From Solirubrobacteraceae bacterium (GTDB lineage Bacteria; Actinomycetota; Thermoleophilia; Solirubrobacterales; Solirubrobacteraceae): 6,941 nt of DNA. Location: positions 1 through 6,941 of the forward strand of contig JAICUS010000326.1 of assembly GCA_025935735.1 (NCBI GenBank). Reading direction: 5' to 3'. Position numbers and translations under genes: made by a program. Of this stretch, positions 6,039-6,941 are shown piece by piece. The notes under the pieces were generated by a model. That model was not told the origin of the DNA and ran no database searches. It was given only the letters and a program-made list of their open reading frames with translations. Each line of letters begins with the position of its first letter. The first letter of the stretch is position 1.

Positions 6039-6941
6039 GTGGCCGGTTCGCCGCTGTCGAGGACGCGCTGGAGGACATCCGCGCGGGCCGCATGGTCGTG
6101 GTCTGCGACGACGAGGACCGCGAGAACGAGGGCGACCTCACGATGGCCGCGCAGTTCGCCACGCCCGAGGCGATCAACTTCATGGCCAAGGAGGGGCGCG
6201 GCCTCATCTGTCTCGCGCTGACCCCGGACCGCTGCGACGCGCTCGGCCTGGACCTGATGGCGGCCAAGAACGAGTCGCCGTTCGAGACCGCGTTCACCGT
6301 GTCGATCGAGGCGCGCGACGGGGTCACCACCGGCATCTCGGCGGCCGACCGCGCGCGGACCATCCAGGTGGCCATCGATCCGAGCTCGGCGCCGCGCGAC
6401 CTCGTCCAGCCGGGCCACATCTTCCCGCTGAAGGCCAAGCCGGGCGGCGTGCTGGAGCGCACGGGGCAGACGGAGGCGGCGGTCGACCTCGCCCGGCTGG
6501 CGGGATTGAACCCGGCGGGCGTGATCTGCGAAGTCATGAACGATGACGGAACGATGGCTCGCGTCCCCGACCTGGAGCGCTACTGCTCCCGCCACGGACT
6601 CAAGATGATCACCGTGGCCGACCTGATCGCCTACCGGCGCAAGCACGACAAGCTCGTCGAGCGCGTGGTCGACACCCGCCTGCCCACGGGGTTCGGCGAG
6701 TTCACCGCGATCGGCTACCGCTCGCTCGTCGACGGCAAGCACCACGTGGCGCTGGTCAAGGGGGACGTGTCGGGGATGGCCGACGTGCTCGTGCGCGTGC
6801 ACTCGGAGTGCCTGACCGGCGACGTGTTCCACTCGCTGCGCTGCGACTGCGGCGAGCAGCTGGAGTCGGCACTGGCGATGATCGAGCGCGAGGGCCGCGG
6901 CGTCCTGCTGTACCTCGCCCAGGAGGGCCGCGGGATCGGCC
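6035..6941 (+). CDS. ribBA: Bifunctional 3,4-dihydroxy-2-butanone-4-phosphate synthase / GTP cyclohydrolase II RibBA (3' end cut by window)
   Basis: RibBA supplies both riboflavin precursors. Its N-terminal half makes dihydroxybutanone phosphate from ribulose 5-phosphate; its C-terminal half opens GTP. 302 residues are visible of the 400 or so usual for the fusion. The RibB domain (about 5-203) shows [13 protein letters not shown] (23-35, the acidic metal and substrate loop), TAFTVSI (85-91), [15 protein letters not shown] (96-110), GHIFPL (127-132) and [11 protein letters not shown] (166-176). The RibA domain (from about 207) shows [20 protein letters not shown] (254-273), giving the three zinc cysteines C259, C270 and C272. 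It then runs to [10 protein letters not shown] at the window edge. The catalytic Tyr/Arg region lies outside the window, so integrity of the GTP cyclohydrolase half cannot be confirmed. The ATG overlaps the ribE stop (ATGA) and has no strong Shine-Dalgarno sequence, which points to coupled translation. The lumazine synthase gene ribH would be expected next. Confidence 0.96.
   Translation, partial: MSGRFAAVEDALEDIRAGRMVVVCDDEDRENEGDLTMAAQFATPEAINFMAKEGRGLICLALTPDRCDALGLDLMAAKNESPFETAFTVSIEARDGVTTGISAADRARTIQVAIDPSSAPRDLVQPGHIFPLKAKPGGVLERTGQTEAAVDLARLAGLNPAGVICEVMNDDGTMARVPDLERYCSRHGLKMITVADLIAYRRKHDKLVERVVDTRLPTGFGEFTAIGYRSLVDGKHHVALVKGDVSGMADVLVRVHSECLTGDVFHSLRCDCGEQLESALAMIEREGRGVLLYLAQEGRGIG

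Overview
The window is very GC-rich, with third codon positions almost always G or C. The long ORFs on the opposite strand of nearly every gene are the by-product expected from that composition. Base composition, actinobacterial-looking glycosyltransferases and the ribD-ribE-ribBA gene order point to a high-GC Actinomycetota bacterium. A Thermoleophilia/Solirubrobacterales member is my best guess, based on remembered protein style rather than a search. No mobile element, CRISPR array, tRNA, rRNA or phage gene is visible.

Layout. A family 2 glycosyltransferase resembling dolichol/polyprenol-phosphate sugar synthases reads leftward off the left edge (507 to 1). A 47-bp divergent spacer (508-554) follows. 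Six genes then read rightward with almost no gaps: a GT-C type membrane glycosyltransferase (555-2039); a second GT-C glycosyltransferase overlapping it by 14 nt (2026-3675); a SanA/YdcF (DUF218) envelope protein 1 nt further on (3677-4330); ribD, joined by an ATGA stop/start overlap (4327-5448); ribE, 2 nt after ribD with a GTG start (5451-6038); and ribBA, joined by another ATGA overlap (6035 to the right edge, incomplete).

How the genes work together. The left half looks like a cell-envelope glycosylation module. The GT2 enzyme would charge a polyprenyl-phosphate carrier with a sugar, and the two multi-pass GT-C enzymes would use that lipid-linked sugar on the outer face of the membrane. 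The SanA-like protein is a membrane-anchored envelope factor. The right half is the riboflavin pathway: RibBA supplies both precursors (from GTP and ribulose 5-phosphate), RibD performs the deamination and reduction, and RibE makes riboflavin. Lumazine synthase (ribH) is the missing step and would be expected just beyond the right edge.

The tight packing suggests the riboflavin genes are co-transcribed with the envelope genes. It also leaves no room for an FMN riboswitch directly upstream of ribD. I do not see an undescribed defence, mobile or RNA system here. The points most worth checking are the unusual operon coupling, a matched cysteine pair in the two GT-C ectodomains, an altered substrate motif in RibD, and the apparent lack of Shine-Dalgarno sequences at the divergent starts.
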